Shown here one piece after another: positions 27,901 to 35,323 of a DNA stretch of 64,000 nucleotides. The notes below the pieces were generated by a model that was not told the DNA's origin, did no database searches, and worked only from the letters and a program-made list of their open reading frames with translations. A program made the translations under genes and the position numbers. This DNA is from Salvator merianae (lineage: Eukaryota > Chordata > Lepidosauria > Squamata > Teiidae). Numbering within the stretch: position 1 is the first letter of the stretch; each line of letters opens with the position of its first letter. The DNA lies in contig QVOM02000034.1 of the NCBI GenBank assembly GCA_003586115.2, positions 13,185,730 to 13,249,729 on the forward strand, written 5' to 3'.

Positions 27901-30900
27901 GTTCAGCAGCACTCTCTTTCTAATGCAGACAGAACAGTCCATTGGGGGGTCGGCCTCATAGATCTTCATTAATGTGCCGATCTGTGAGACCTAGATACTT
28001 ACTACACAGACACTTAATCCAAATTAAGGGCCCATGCAGAAAGGGGCTAAAGAGGCTTGGTATAGTGTGACATGGGTTATTTTTGTCAACAAGCTGATAA
28101 ATGAATAAAAAAATGAATATGGAAGGATTGGAAGCAGACAACAATCTCTTGAATGTTTGGATGCCATTATTTGAGTCCTTATCTACTTTGAAATGCATGG
28201 ATCTACCGGGCAAATTCTTTGTCTTGAAGTGAGTTTCTGTTTAAGGTACAATGTGATACAGATGATTGTGCTGGACTAACTTAACAGATATCTAGAAATC
28301 TAGGGGAAGGATGGGAGGTTAAACACTCAGTTTATACTAACTTCAGGGTTTGTTTTGATTTATTAATGTAAGATCTCTTTCCTTGATGTATATTCTGTTT
28401 TATCAATAAAGTGTTTTTTAAAAAGGGAACAGATTTGCTTATATTTTGCTTATACTAATTTGGAAACATGACTTCAACTAAAAGAGATATAAACAACTCA
28501 TCAAGGTGGAAAAGAACACGACCAGATTATCCAGGTATGCCCTGTTCATGTGTTAGGTGCTTCCAGAAAACTTCAAAAACTCTCTCATTCACCTTCCTAT
28601 AAAAGATTGCCCAGGCCTATATCTGCCCTGGACAGCATCTTCTGCTGGAATAGTGATTGTTTCTAAACTGGGTGGCATATACAACCTTAAAGTTCCCCTT
28701 CCAGCATTTAAGATCCATGTATTTTGACTTATTTGTTAGTTTTTATTTAGAACCTGCCCTTCAACAAAATGTCCCAGAGTAGGTAACAAGGTAAATAACT
28801 AACACACACACACACACACACGCGCGCGCGCGCGAGATATAAATGTTTATTTGTATTTGTATACTACCTTTGCATATCATTGTAATTAGGTTATCTTTGT
28901 GTTCTATAAAGTAGAACGCCAACACACACAAATGGTAGCAATAAAAGCATTAAAGCGCTAGATAAACAAACCAAGTGCAGCATCAGAACAACACAGAAGG
29001 AGAGTCTTTCAAAGAGCAAAGGGGAAGCAGCAAACTTTATACAGGTAACAAAAGGGATATTCCACCAGGCCTTATGACTTAAGCCATCTGCAGAGGACTT
29101 ACTTTACTGCTGGTGTCATTTGAGATACCCCAAGAGAGGGTGGTCAGTTTGGGCCTATTTGCACTTTGGCCTAGCAAGCATTAAGAATGCTTGCTAGGCA
29201 AGTGTATTTGCACCACAAGACAGCCACAGCGACCAGGAGCTGACCTCATCTACTGCTGATCGCTACCACTGCTGGTGCAGTAATTAGCAGTCTGCAACCT
29301 TGCCTAAAGTTCAAAGTGAGCTTCAGGAAAGGTTGCATTCACACTTACCAGCACCACGGTGGTGACCATCTTGTGGGCGATGGGCCTATCAAACATGCGT
29401 GATCATGCGATCACACATGTGCAATGGGTAATGGGGCCTGCTCCTTCATGAGGGCCCCAATTGGGCCCACACTGCCTGACCGGGTCTTGGCCACTGGAGG
29501 GGGCTGCACTGCCATGGGCCACTGCCATGGCAACCGGGAGGCCCGCAGAGTGTGCAGGCGCAATGTAGATCGCGCCAGCGCACTGGGCCCCTCACTGTAG
29601 TGCCATCTCTCACTCTGAAGATGGACTGAAGCTGGATTAAAACTTAGATGTGAGCACACCCTGTGTGAAGTAATTCCAAAATGGAGAATTATTTTAAAAT
29701 ACGTATTATTTCTATCCAACTATCAACGTGACTTTAGCGGAACTTATTATTTATATATCCCTCCAGCATATTTATAGACTGTCTTTCTACCAGGGCAACA
29801 GATTCACATTTTGGACAGTGGCAGTAAAATTATACACAGTGTTTACAAACACTGAATAAAATAAATATGCCCAAGTGTTGTTTGACTGCTGGTGATATCA
29901 GGGGCATGTTCATAGAGCCGGGAGGTTCTCAGTGGTTCTGGCTGGGGACTGTTGGTCCTGCCTAAGGCAACATCTTCAGTTGCAGTGGGAAGTATCATGG
30001 ATGGGGAAGGCACCAAGAAAAGAGAGTGCCCTCCTCAACTCCATTTTCGAGTGAGGAGGCACCATGGAACTGCGCTCTCTCTACGCACAGCGGAAGAAAT
30101 CACACTGCGAAGGAGCCACTTCCACCAGCGATCTTGCAGAAAAGGGGCTAGCATGGTTGCTGTGAGGCATCTACTGCCACTAAAAATGGAGATGGGGTGG
30201 CAGTGGCAATCACAGGATCTAAAGAAGATCCAGCAATTGGCTCTCAGTATCCCCGCCAGTTGTGGCAGTTAATTATGGGCTCTTATTCCCATCTGCCAGC
30301 TCTTTTCATGATTGTTCTTATTGCAAATAGCTGGATGTCAGCCAAGTGAATGCGCACTTCCCTTTCTTTTTTTATCTGCATACTTGGCTAGCATCTGGGT
30401 ATTTGGACCAGGAATAATCAGCAAAGGAGCCAGCAGATGGAGATAAGCAATCACTATTACAGGAAATTGGCATCATTACCGGATATCCTGTCATAGTGAT
30501 ATTATGAGATACTGCCTCCATATTTGCATGTGGCATTCCCAATATAATCACAGGAGAATCGCAGGTTTTAGCCCATAGATATTCTTGATATTGTTAGGAT
30601 TAGGCTTTCCAAAATCCAGGTGAATAGCAAACTTATGAATTTAATGATAGCCTACAGGAAATCAGCGTTAAGGGAACAAGCTTTTTAAAAAACAAAACAA
30701 AAAAACTTGTTTCCTCCGAAGGCTTTCATTTTTGCTATGAGATTGAAGGGAGAGAAAGGAGAGAGCAATACTGAGGCTTAACCCCAATCCCTAGAGCCTC
30801 TACAGTGATCTCACTCTCATCCTTTTGATCTCTGAAAGAGGTGGGGGAAACCTCAGGAACTGAAAGAGGGAGGGAGGATCAGCTCAAAGACTTCATCTAA

Positions 30901-31026
30901 GTGCGGATCTAAAATCTTGGGGCAGAGGGAGAAAGGAAGGAAGGAAGGAAGGAAGGAAGGAAGGAAGGAAGGAAGGGGGGAGGGAAGGAAGGAAGGAAGG
31001 AAGGAAGGAAGGAAGGAAGGAAGGAA

Positions 31027-31100
<74 letters not shown>

Positions 31101-34100
31101 GAAAAAAATCACCAATGTGTATACATAATTTCCTGTACTTGCTGCCTGTCAGAAAAACCTAAGAATAATTAGGTCCCTATTCCTCCTAGTGGCTAACCAG
31201 ATGCCTAAAAGCAGTCCATAAAGAGGAAATGAACATAGTGACTCTTTCATGTAACTGCTCACCAGCTACTGGGGTTGGACCAATTTGTGGAAGTCAGGGC
31301 TGTTGATGGCTATTAGTCCTGATGGCAGCAGGAGGTGGCCTGCCTTTGAAGGCCAGCCGTTGGGAGACTGCAAGCAGAGCAAGCTGTGTGCTCATGTCTT
31401 CTTGGTGGGATTCACCAGGCAGCTGGTTGGCCGCCATGAGAACAAACTGCCCGATTTGATGGGCTGTGGTGCTCAGAGCTGGAGAGGGCAGCCAAGTGCA
31501 TGTTGCAGAACAGGCAATTTTCTCCACTACCTTTACTTAAGAAACTATTATTACATAGATAATGACTGTATCACCACACATTTTTAAAAAACAGCTCAAA
31601 AGGAGATAGGAAATGGTAACACGTGGATGCTATTCTACCAATAATCCACTTTAAAGGCCAGAGAACCTATTTTGGAAGTGGATTCTCTGGCCTGCCCAGG
31701 GCACTTGTGATCTGGCTGCACCAACCCAAGAGCCACCTTGGCTCACTTCGTCTCGGAAAGGGTATCCTGTCCTGAGTGACTGGTGCGAACAGGCCAAAAA
31801 TGGCTTCAATTCCCGTTCCATCCTAAAATGGACAATCATACTGTGGTGCGGCCAGGCTCTGGAAGGTGAAATAAGTTGAACACAAAACTGTTTCTCCCAT
31901 CCTTTGGGAAAGGGGATTTCTTTGTATCACCGAGTTAGGGATAGGTTGAGTTTCTGTTTGCCTGTGGGCCTGTTTGCACTTTCTACCTTAGAATGGGATG
32001 GAATAGACCCAATGTGCAGACATCGTCTGCACTACAGGGCCTAAGAACTCAACTGAAGCCAACTACTGGTGTTCGCCATGTGAATGCTGGTAGCCATGTC
32101 CAATCCTCGCCATGGCAGCGGCATGATTGGGACATCTTGTGGTCTGATCGCATCGTCCCATTATGCCTCCCAGTCACCATGGCAGAGGCCAGACGCTTGC
32201 CAGCTGCTGCTGCAGCACTGATCGAGTCCCTGCCTGATGGGGCACCACAATGCCAGATTGGGCATCGTGTGTCCCCAGCTGGAACCACAGGCTTGATCGG
32301 GGCATTGCGGGCCCAATTGTGGCATCGCACAGGCCCAATTCGGTCCAACTGCCCCATAGCGCATGCGTGATTGGCACATCACACACAAGATGGCTAACAC
32401 AGTGCAGGTAAGTGTGATTGGAACCTTATCTGAAGCTCACTATGACTGCTAATGATTGTACCAGTGGTGGTAAGATCGGGAGCAGATGAAGCCCACTCCT
32501 GGCCACTCAGGCCTCCACCAAGTGTGCTTGATGCTTGCTAGGCCAAAGTGCAAACAGGCTCTCTGTGTCACCCAGTTTATGTTGTCTGGAGGTAACCATG
32601 ACACCTTTCATCCTTAAGATAACTTTTGTAATTATCATGGCTAGCAGGCATTGATTGCTTTTGCCCATTTTAAAGCAGTTTGAGCTGACAGATGCCATTA
32701 TACTTTCTGTGAACTAGCAAGACACCTTACTCTTGTGGGACTATATTGCCCTGGAAGGGACAGGTGTGAAATGTGGGGGTGCTCTTGGACTTTGTAATGT
32801 ATCTTGATGTTCAGACGGTGGTGATGGCCAATAGTGCCTACTTCCAGTTCCAGCTGGTTCCCCAGCTCTGGCCTTTTCTGGACAGAAATGGTCTGGTAAC
32901 TTCCAGATTGAACTATTGTAATGTGCTTTACATAGTGCTGCCTTTGAAGACTGTTCAGAAGCTACAGCTGCTGCAGAATGCAGCAGCTAGATTGCTAACT
33001 GGTACTGTTGAATGAATGCACATCATACCCATCTTAAAAGACTTACACTGGCTGCCAATTCACTACCAAACCCAATTTATTTTAAACTTATCAGGCCCTA
33101 AATGGCTTAGACACCAAATATCTAAAGGAACACCTTCTCCCATATGGACTGCCCATGCCTTAAGATCTGCAGAAGAGGTATTCGTGGTTGTACCCCCAGC
33201 TTCAGCAGCTAAAGAGATGGGTACTAGGATTGCGCCTTCTTGGTAGTAGCCCCCAGACTATGGAATAGTCTCCCCCATAAGGTGTACCAGGCACCTTCTC
33301 TATATACATTTAGAAGATTGGTAAAGATGTACCTTTTATCCTATGCGTCAGCTGAGGAAATAGCTTCTCCTCCCCACTGTTATAGTTTTTAGTGGATTCA
33401 TTTTAATTTGTTTTTAGTGATGCAACCCACCCTGAGTCTTCAGATATAGGGCTGGATAAAAATACAAATAAATAAATAAGCAGCCAAGTGCCATATTTTT
33501 TCAGCAAAACCAGCAGCAAATCTTAATTGGAATTATAATATAAATATGAATTGGGCAAAAAATTAAATGAGACAAAACTCCCTCTTCTCCTGCCCCAGTG
33601 CAATTCAGTGCAATTAACAACAGCTCCAGCACTACCCATCCAGCATTAAGAATACATCAGAAACCATGCAGTGCGCATTAGGAAACAGAGCATTGCAACA
33701 AAGCAATGGCTAGTTCAGGTTTAGATGATGTCCAATGCAGTTTGGACATCACTCGCTAAATTGTTATACTTTGTGGGATTCACACTCCCCAAAAGCTCCT
33801 TTGCACAATTCATCGTATCGCAAAATGTGAAATAAGGAATGGGGCGTATGTAAAGGAGGCTTTTCAGAAGAGCTTGTAGTAAGAGTGAAAAACTATGCTG
33901 TCCAGCCTCATCTGAGCAGTGGCATCTAGTCCTTAATGGCAAAATATACTTTAAAGTTTAGAGTTGTCTGCCCATCCGCTGACCCTGGCTGCATCCACAC
34001 ACCTGTAAAAAGTGGCTTGAAAGCAATTTAGAGAGTGGTAGCATGAAGAAACTAATGTATCCCTCCCATCTCTAATCCACATTAAAAACCTTGAAAAGTG

Positions 34101-35323
34101 CATTTTGGCCTTTAATGTGGATTAGAGGCACTAACGTGTGGATGGTACCACCTCTGATCTGCTTTCAAGACACTTTCTTTAGCATGTGCAGATGCAGCCC
34201 CTCATAAAAATGAAGTACTTGCTAAGTCCATTGGGGTCTATTTTCACATGGATCTGAACAGGACTGCAGCTTTAAAGAGTCCTGCCTACCGCTAGATTCT
34301 CTGTTCTTGCCCTCTGGCACCACAGCCTGACAGATTGCTTGCTCTCCATCACACCATTGCCCAGAAAGTGCCAAATAGTATCTGCACTACTATATACCTC
34401 TTGAAACTGAAGGCAGGATAACAATAACTTATTTCCATATCCTCCTGTAAAGAATTTCTCCCTGCAGTTAGAAAAAAACCCTTCTGAGCAATTAGAGACA
34501 GCAGAAGCTCCCTGCCACGATCCATGCCCATAGTAGCAACATCAGGTGCAAGGCAGGAGATGGAACAATATGGGAAACACCAGCCATGGAGACACGGAGG
34601 TGGATCTAATTAAGGCAGCAGGAACTGACGCCTCCTCTGAAATTTCCCCTAGTAGTTAGGCTAGAATCAATTTCTACAACTCTCGAACTGGTCTAATTTA
34701 CTGCTCCCATTTTACCCTAGGGATGCTCAAGGAGGAGAATTCGTAATCTGATATGCGCTAAGCTTTTATTTCCCTACCAGCACCAGAAGGGGAAAAATTA
34801 AACATCAGGTATTTCCCAACGCTCAGCCATTCATTCATAAACTTCTAACGCCTCTAAAAGATGATCCAATTAAAACTGGAGAAATAACATCTCCACACCA
34901 CTTCCTCTAGAGGCTAAGAAATTCAGAGGGCAGGATCTCCTCCCCTCTCCCCCCCCCCCCAGTACATATGTAAGCCAAGCTTAACTTTTCAAAGGTATAT
35001 TAAGAGAAAAGACGAAAACAATAGGAAAACCCTCCTGATTCTGAACTCGTTCTGCGAGAGCACGCAGGGCATGACACTAAAGAACCGGGTAATGGTGATA
35101 AAGGTAGCCGCATGCATTAATAGGAGGATTAACTGAGTGCGTTTGGAAATAAATAACGAAGCTTATATTTTTCAGGCCGAAGAATGGCTCCGAGGTTAAG
35201 GAACCGAAGGAAAGTAGATCTGCGCGCCTTTACCCAATAAAGTGCCCTTGTAAATAGCAATGCCCCGTTTCATAGAAGAGAGGGGAGCTGACAGAGGTGT
35301 CCAATACTCACGTTCACTTTCAT
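820..35323 (-). CDS. CASS4: CASS4 (HEPL), Cas scaffolding protein family member 4, 5' part (three exons in window)
   Basis: CASS4 is a Cas-family docking protein of focal adhesions. Its SH3 domain binds proline-rich partners such as FAK/PYK2 and its tyrosines in YxxP motifs recruit SH2 adaptors such as Crk. Coding exons seen on the minus strand are 35323-35312 (MKVN), 9117-8692 (SH3 and linker) and 924-820 (YDVP exon). All three joins are phase 0 with GT-AG borders and give 181 continuous codons. The four-residue first exon is the known arrangement in the Cas family (as in NEDD9). Text such as [10 protein letters not shown] followed by LLTLPR and IYDVPSTQH follows human CASS4 and not BCAR1 or NEDD9. 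The serine-rich bundle and C-terminal FAT-like domain are not in the window, so the gene continues past the left edge. Confidence 0.93.
925..2140. other. CASS4 intron 2, left part; low-complexity only
   Basis: No exon, known repeat or RNA gene was recognised. There is a short C-run then A-run at about 1166-1183 and a small TG run near 1700. Open frames here lack domain resemblance. Confidence 0.5.
2150..3035. repeat. Compound repeat: two direct and one inverted copy of a ~250-bp unit
   Basis: A unit with the order CTTCAAATG, TTTCCAGCCAGAATA, GGGCAAGGG, TCTCTTCTGCATT, then GAGGGT appears at about 2225-2410 and again at about 2445-2650. It is partly repeated at about 2680-2760 and is then seen reverse-complemented at about 2810-2990 (ACTCTCCCACTAAATGCGG, GGTTGGAAATGCACACATG). 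The CCCCATATCTCCATCTTCC text is itself repeated at 2378, 2582 and 2612. The origin is unknown. It may be a tandem or self-inserted non-autonomous element. Confidence 0.65.
3036..3470. other. CASS4 intron 2, unassigned
   Basis: No gene or classifiable repeat was recognised in this stretch. Confidence 0.4.
3475..3640 (-). repeat. 5S rRNA-derived SINE (degraded)
   Basis: Read on the minus strand, 3635-3569 resembles the 3' two thirds of 5S rRNA: an AAGCTAAGCAGG-like stretch, then AGTACTGGGATGGGAGACCA. The following part includes ATGGTTTACCATTGCC (in plus-strand orientation at about 3499), a module common next to 5S heads in reptile SINEs. It is too diverged to be a 5S gene and lacks the 5' third. 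Confidence 0.65.
3641..4060 (+). repeat. Unassigned intron ending in LINE/SINE-type 3' tail (about 3940-4050)
   Basis: At 3983-4050 the text GTTGTAAATTATCCTGAGAA is followed by AGAATATAAATCAAATAAAT. This is the familiar tail of squamate L2-like LINEs and their SINEs. A (TG)n run lies at 3961-3975. The preceding 300 bases show nothing I can classify. Confidence 0.45.
4158..4202 (+). repeat. (GGA)n purine microsatellite
   Basis: Imperfect GGA/GAA repeats follow poly(A)-rich text. No function is suggested by the sequence. Confidence 0.85.
4400..4795. repeat. Hairpin-rich MITE-like element
   Basis: It has two internal inverted repeats: GCTATTCTGGGAA pairing with TTCCCAGAATAGC (about 4640-4686), and CTATGTTGG pairing with CCAACATAG (about 4721-4747). 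GC-rich tracts with CACATGCACA resemble the block at 21300-21745, suggesting two copies of one family. Termini were not fixed. Confidence 0.45.
5065..5265 (-). repeat. MIR/CORE-like tRNA-derived SINE
   Basis: On the plus strand the order is AACAGTCCTGTGAAGTAGGCT, then GAATTTGAACCTAGGAGC, then ACACTCCAGCCACAACACTA. This is the reverse of a tRNA-headed SINE whose B-box-like site is in the GAATTTGAACC text. It is degraded. Confidence 0.55.
5310..5530. repeat. MITE fragment (CTTCTGCATGCTGG type) followed by LINE tail
   Basis: CTTCCCTTCTGCATGCTGGT and CCCCACCCCCTCCTAGTATA (about 5328-5383) resemble blocks at 10100, 36885 and 40085. Then 5440-5530 carries an L2-like tail (TTGTAACCTGCTCAGAGGCT). 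Confidence 0.45.
5640..5848 (+). repeat. CR1 LINE 3' part, left half (outer copy, interrupted)
   Basis: The text from ATTCATGGAGGACAG through AGGCAGGATGTCTCTAAAGG to AGAAGCAAATGGTGGACCAC follows the CR1 3' UTR also seen at 37150-37345. It stops at about 5848 and resumes at 6392, after another CR1. Confidence 0.75.
5849..6391 (+). repeat. CR1 LINE, 3' end, inserted in another CR1
   Basis: This carries the last part of the CR1 reverse-transcriptase ORF ([62 protein letters not shown]) and a 3' UTR ending in the CR1 octamer repeat (CTATGATTCTATG, to 6391). A frameshift lies near 5925. It is very close to the copy at 17995-18490 on the other strand. Confidence 0.9.
6392..6452 (+). repeat. CR1 LINE 3' tail, right half of outer copy
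   Basis: CTGGACTCATGGACTGTGGC, CTGATCCAGCAGGGCT and GTTCTTATGA complete the CR1 tail broken at 5848. This proves the order of the two insertions. Confidence 0.75.
6453..7955. other. CASS4 intron 2, unassigned unique-looking sequence
   Basis: About 1.5 kb without a recognised exon, RNA or repeat. Open frames are short and have no domain resemblance. Confidence 0.45.
7956..8175. repeat. MITE-like block (GGGCTGCATCC terminus)
   Basis: It starts TTGGGCTGCATCCATGGTAT and is GC-rich against its flanks. The GCTGCATCC start recalls the element at 33986. A matching right terminus was not clearly seen. Confidence 0.3.
8692..9117 (-). CDS. CASS4: CASS4 SH3 exon
   Basis: This 426-nt, phase 0-0 exon encodes residues 5-146. 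The SH3 domain spans about residues 6-66: the ALYDN motif, the acidic RT-loop [20 protein letters not shown], the WWKC tryptophans, and [11 protein letters not shown] at the end. The linker then carries [14 protein letters not shown] and VYQVPPM, which are YxxP-type or related tyrosine sites of the substrate domain. The acceptor is CTCCCTTTTCAG and the donor GTAAAG follows SSSKQ. The open frame extends upstream into the intron, but the [10 protein letters not shown] stretch there is intronic because the acceptor lies exactly at the domain start. Confidence 0.96.
9118..10090. other. CASS4 intron 1, 3' part
   Basis: This is the intron before the SH3 exon. Inverted words (CAGGAACAG with CTGTTCCTG; CCATTCACAT with ATGTGAATGG) at about 9494-9570 hint at a small hairpin element. 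The rest is unassigned. Confidence 0.4.
10095..10250. repeat. MITE fragment with TCTAGATC hairpin
   Basis: CTCCCTTCTGCATGCTAGTG and ACCCCACGCCCTACTAGTA match the family at 5310. Next comes an inverted repeat, TAATCTAGATCAG with CTGATCTGGATTA (about 10180-10211). Confidence 0.45.
10650..11440 (+). repeat. L2-like LINE, 3' part
   Basis: Broken frames read [40 protein letters not shown]- and [12 protein letters not shown] text, the end of an L2-clade reverse transcriptase. The element ends in a GTTGTAACCCATCCTGAGAC tail and (AAAT)n at 11423-11440. A close relative lies at 32720-33480 in the same orientation. Confidence 0.8.
12090..12640 (+). repeat. Degraded L2-like LINE 3' part
   Basis: [24 protein letters not shown] text (about 12190-12260), TTCTTGTAAACCACTCTGTG and AATAAATAAATGC near 12625 mark an old L2-like end. 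Frames are badly broken. Confidence 0.5.
13000..13530. repeat. Unclassified GC-rich repeat-like block
   Basis: Words of the kind found in the other short DNA elements (TGGAATAGCATGCAGACAGC, CATTCTGGGGAGGCACTGC) are present and the base composition rises. The block at 53500-53840 is similar in style. Termini were not recognised. Confidence 0.3.
13540..14382. mobile_element. Non-autonomous DNA element, 843 bp, with TAT target duplication
   Basis: The left end GGCCGTTTCCACACTT and the right end AAGTGCAAATAGTCC are inverted versions of the terminus shared by a family in this window. TAT flanks both ends (13537-13539 and 14383-14385). Inside are perfect hairpins with 22-bp arms (13559-13580 and 13593-13614) and 21-bp arms (14180-14200 and 14207-14227). 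No transposase was seen. The superfamily is unassigned. Confidence 0.65.
14473..14535 (+). repeat. G-run and (GAAT/GGAT)n microsatellite
   Basis: A run of ten or more G is followed by tetranucleotide repeats at 14502-14530. Confidence 0.8.
14667..14835. mobile_element. Partial copy of the GGGCCTTTTTGCACTT family
   Basis: The left terminus GGGCCTTTTTGCACTTTCCA follows TAT. The right end was not found. A hairpin TTGTCAGGGCTAGAGAACTCTGACAA lies inside (positions about 14781-14806). Confidence 0.5.
14836..15414. other. CASS4 intron 1, unassigned A/T-rich sequence
   Basis: No gene or repeat was recognised. Confidence 0.4.
15415..16100 (+). repeat. Degraded L2-like LINE 3' part
   Basis: TTGTAACCTCAGGCCCAATT, GTGGGCCTGCCCTTGAAGA and ACTCCAGTCCTTAAAGAACT follow the same stretch as the L2 copy at 10850-11000. 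The end is GGACTTTGGTGAACGACAGT plus AAATAAA near 16097. Confidence 0.6.
16566..16760 (-). repeat. CR1 LINE 3' UTR
   Basis: AACATAAGGACATAAGAGTG, CTTGCTGGATCAGGCCACAG and TTTCACACTGTGGCCCACCA are the antisense CR1 3' end. It runs to CCTGCCTGTCTTTCCAAACA at about 16740. Confidence 0.75.
16761..17776. other. CASS4 intron 1, unassigned
   Basis: About 1 kb of A/T-rich sequence with no recognised exon, RNA or repeat. Confidence 0.4.
17777..17820 (+). repeat. (TTCC)n microsatellite
   Basis: About eleven near-perfect TTCC units. Confidence 0.95.
17995..19480 (-). repeat. CR1 LINE, 5'-truncated, nearly intact RT C-terminal half
   Basis: On the minus strand a 356-codon frame (19479-18409) reads through reverse-transcriptase motifs: [64 protein letters not shown] and FADDTKLGG, then LEYCV. 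A one-base loss at about 18475-18482 shifts the frame; the next frame carries [19 protein letters not shown] and [16 protein letters not shown] down to 18068. The 3' UTR ends in CR1 octamers (ATAGAATCATAGAG on the plus strand, 17998-18012). The endonuclease domain and 5' end are missing, so it cannot mobilise itself. It looks young. Confidence 0.93.
19568..19606 (+). repeat. (TTTTA)n microsatellite
   Basis: Pentanucleotide TTTTA units, about seven in a row. Confidence 0.9.
19610..20800. repeat. CASS4 intron 1, mostly unassigned, with a SINE-like remnant
   Basis: At about 20365-20420 GGCAAAGCATCTGCTTTGCA then AAAAGATTCCAAACC resembles the A/B-box part of a tRNA-derived SINE, badly decayed. 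The rest shows nothing recognisable. Confidence 0.35.
20801..21300. other. CASS4 intron 1, unassigned
   Basis: It is slightly GC-richer than its flanks, with MITE-like wording (GTTGCATCCACATGGACACC), but no termini or duplications were found. Confidence 0.3.
21301..21745. repeat. Hairpin-rich MITE-like block
   Basis: CATTCCAGAGGGG-type inverted words (TATTCCAGAGAAAATCCCCT with CTGGAATG) and GC-rich CACATGCACA tracts resemble 4400-4795. The family is unassigned. Confidence 0.4.
21813..21992. mobile_element. 180-bp palindromic MITE with TAT target duplication
   Basis: The ends GGCCCTTTCTGCACTTGG and CCAAGTGCAGAAAGGGCC are exact inverted copies, flanked by TAT (21810-21812 and 21993-21995). 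The arms continue almost to the centre (GGGACCTGCCATCTGCATGC with GCATGTGGATGGCAGGTCCC). There is no coding capacity. Confidence 0.85.
22664..23049. mobile_element. CpG-rich non-autonomous hAT element with exact 8-bp target duplication
   Basis: The element spans 22672-23041 (370 bp). Its termini are CACTGGCGTAGC and GCTACGCCACTG, a 12-bp inverted pair with one mismatch and the CAGTGGCGTAGC start typical of hAT elements. The flanks carry GCTGGGAG on both sides (22664-22671 and 23042-23049), the 8-bp duplication expected of hAT. The interior is very GC- and CpG-rich with a tandem repeat at about 22811-22905 built on CGCTCGCTCGCC. No transposase is present. Confidence 0.9.
23449..23560 (-). repeat. 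L2-like/SINE 3' tail
   Basis: CATTCATTCGTTCC, then ATTTATATCCCACTCTTCAC and GGTCACAGGTCAGG, is the antisense LINE-tail module also seen at 57215. Confidence 0.6.
23561..24124. other. CASS4 intron 1, unassigned
   Basis: No gene or named repeat was recognised. Confidence 0.4.
24125..24250. repeat. Half copy of the GC-rich inverted-repeat element at 305-525
   Basis: GTGGCGGCCGCTGACTTTAA, GGGTGTTCAT and GGCCTCTGGGCCTCCGTACT match the left arm and centre of the palindrome at 315-415. The right arm is missing. Confidence 0.55.
24391..24800. mobile_element. Copy of the GGGCCT-TTTGCA terminal family
   Basis: The left terminus AGGCCTTTTTGCATTTGTTG is followed by paired words: GTGGAGC with GCTCCAC, and CCAGGAGCAGT with ACTGCTCCTGG (about 24543-24567). 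The right part (GCAGACAGCGTTATCATGTT) mirrors the left part of the copy at 40255. The right terminus is eroded. Confidence 0.55.
25310..25345 (+). repeat. Short tandem duplication
   Basis: GATATAATACCCCTT occurs twice with four bases between. Confidence 0.85.
25690..26640 (+). repeat. CR1 LINE reverse-transcriptase fragment
   Basis: Frames read [27 protein letters not shown] (for LDFSKAFD), then [28 protein letters not shown] and [16 protein letters not shown]. The frame breaks near 26030 and near 26390. The 3' UTR is missing. A 24-bp tandem duplication (TTCTGAAGGAAAATCTGTAT) lies at 25737-25784 at its left edge. Confidence 0.85.
26641..26929. other. CASS4 intron 1, unassigned
   Basis: Nothing recognisable was seen between the CR1 and L1 fragments. 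Confidence 0.35.
26930..28430 (+). repeat. L1 LINE 3' part, interrupted by a short DNA element
   Basis: Broken frames at about 27100-27310 give [23 protein letters not shown] text, the zinc-knuckle region at the end of L1 ORF2. The copy seems to resume after a GC-rich insert (about 27590-28050) and end near 28410-28425 with TTTTATCAATAAAGTG and A-rich text. Confidence 0.6.
27590..28050. repeat. GC-rich MITE-like insert inside L1
   Basis: It has internal pairs, CTAGGAACAAAAGTTCCTAG (27694-27713, a perfect palindrome) and GGTAGACCCAATTAACCAGG next to TCTACCAG. The right part ends AAGGGCCCATGCAGAAAGGG. Termini were not settled. Confidence 0.45.
28728..28836 (-). repeat. LINE tail and (AC)n(GC)n microsatellite
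   Basis: TTATTTAGAACCTGCCCTTC is an antisense LINE-tail-like stretch. It runs into alternating purine-pyrimidine (AC)n then (GC)n at about 28801-28834, a Z-DNA-prone run. Confidence 0.7.
29151..29600. mobile_element. Copy of the GGGCCT-TTTGCACTT family
   Basis: The left terminus GGGCCTATTTGCACTTTGGC is followed by a GCAAGCATT with AATGCTTGC hairpin (about 29174-29197). The GACCAGGAGCTGACCTCATC word is shared, inverted, with the copies at 14285 and 32480. The right end is unclear. Confidence 0.55.
29601..30927. other. CASS4 intron 1, unassigned
   Basis: Mixed sequence with a few palindromic words but no named repeat and no exon. Confidence 0.4.
30931..31108 (+). repeat. (GGAA)n then (GAAA)n microsatellite
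   Basis: About 100 bp of GGAA units, interrupted once by GGGGGGA near 30975, pass into about 75 bp of GAAA units. Arrays of GGAA are potential ETS-factor sites, but nothing here shows such use. Confidence 0.95.
31109..31965. other. CASS4 intron 1, unassigned
   Basis: No gene or classifiable repeat. A short inverted pair (CCAGAGAACCTATTTTGGAA with GATTCTCTGG, about 31660-31692) is present. Confidence 0.35.
31966..32561. mobile_element. Copy of the GGGCCT-TTTGCACTT family, ~596 bp
   Basis: The ends GGGCCTGTTTGCACTTT and AAAGTGCAAACAGGCTC are inverted repeats. The interior GATCGGGAGCAGATGAAGCC and CATGGCAGCGGC words are shared with the copies at 13540 and 40255. The target duplication is not clean (TGT on the left, TCT on the right). 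Confidence 0.65.
32720..33480 (+). repeat. L2-like LINE, 3' part
   Basis: Broken frames read [35 protein letters not shown] and [15 protein letters not shown], the end of an L2-clade ORF. The tail GATGCAACCCACCCTGAGTC leads to (AAAT)n at 33468-33478. It is the same subfamily as 10650-11440. Confidence 0.85.
33481..33975. other. CASS4 intron 1, unassigned
   Basis: No exon or named repeat was recognised. Confidence 0.4.
33986..34200. repeat. Hairpin MITE with GGCTGCATCCACACA ends
   Basis: The left end TGGCTGCATCCACACACC and the right end TGTGCAGATGCAGCC are inverted. CTCTAATCCACATTAAA pairs with TTTAATGTGGATTAGAG in the centre (about 34073-34127). No transposase or sure target duplication. 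Confidence 0.6.
34201..35311. other. CASS4 intron 1, 5' end; repeat-poor
   Basis: About 1.1 kb next to exon 1 with no named repeat apart from a C-run at 34951-34960. A repeat-poor stretch beside a promoter may hold regulatory sites, but none can be named with confidence. Confidence 0.4.
35312..35323 (-). CDS. CASS4: CASS4 first coding exon (MKVN)
   Basis: Four codons, ATG AAA GTG AAC, are followed directly by the donor GTGAGT; A is at -3 of the ATG. Joined in phase 0 to the exon at 9117 this reads [14 protein letters not shown], the usual start of a Cas-family protein. The exon is too short to stand out by itself; the call rests on the donor, phase, Kozak context and position upstream of the SH3 exon. 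Confidence 0.85.

Noticed and set aside
28801..28834. CRISPR-like or regulatory repeat
   Set aside because: It is a plain (AC)n(GC)n microsatellite without spacers.
30909..31162. Open frames of repeated KEGR or FLPS units
   Set aside because: These are translations of the GGAA/GAAA microsatellite.
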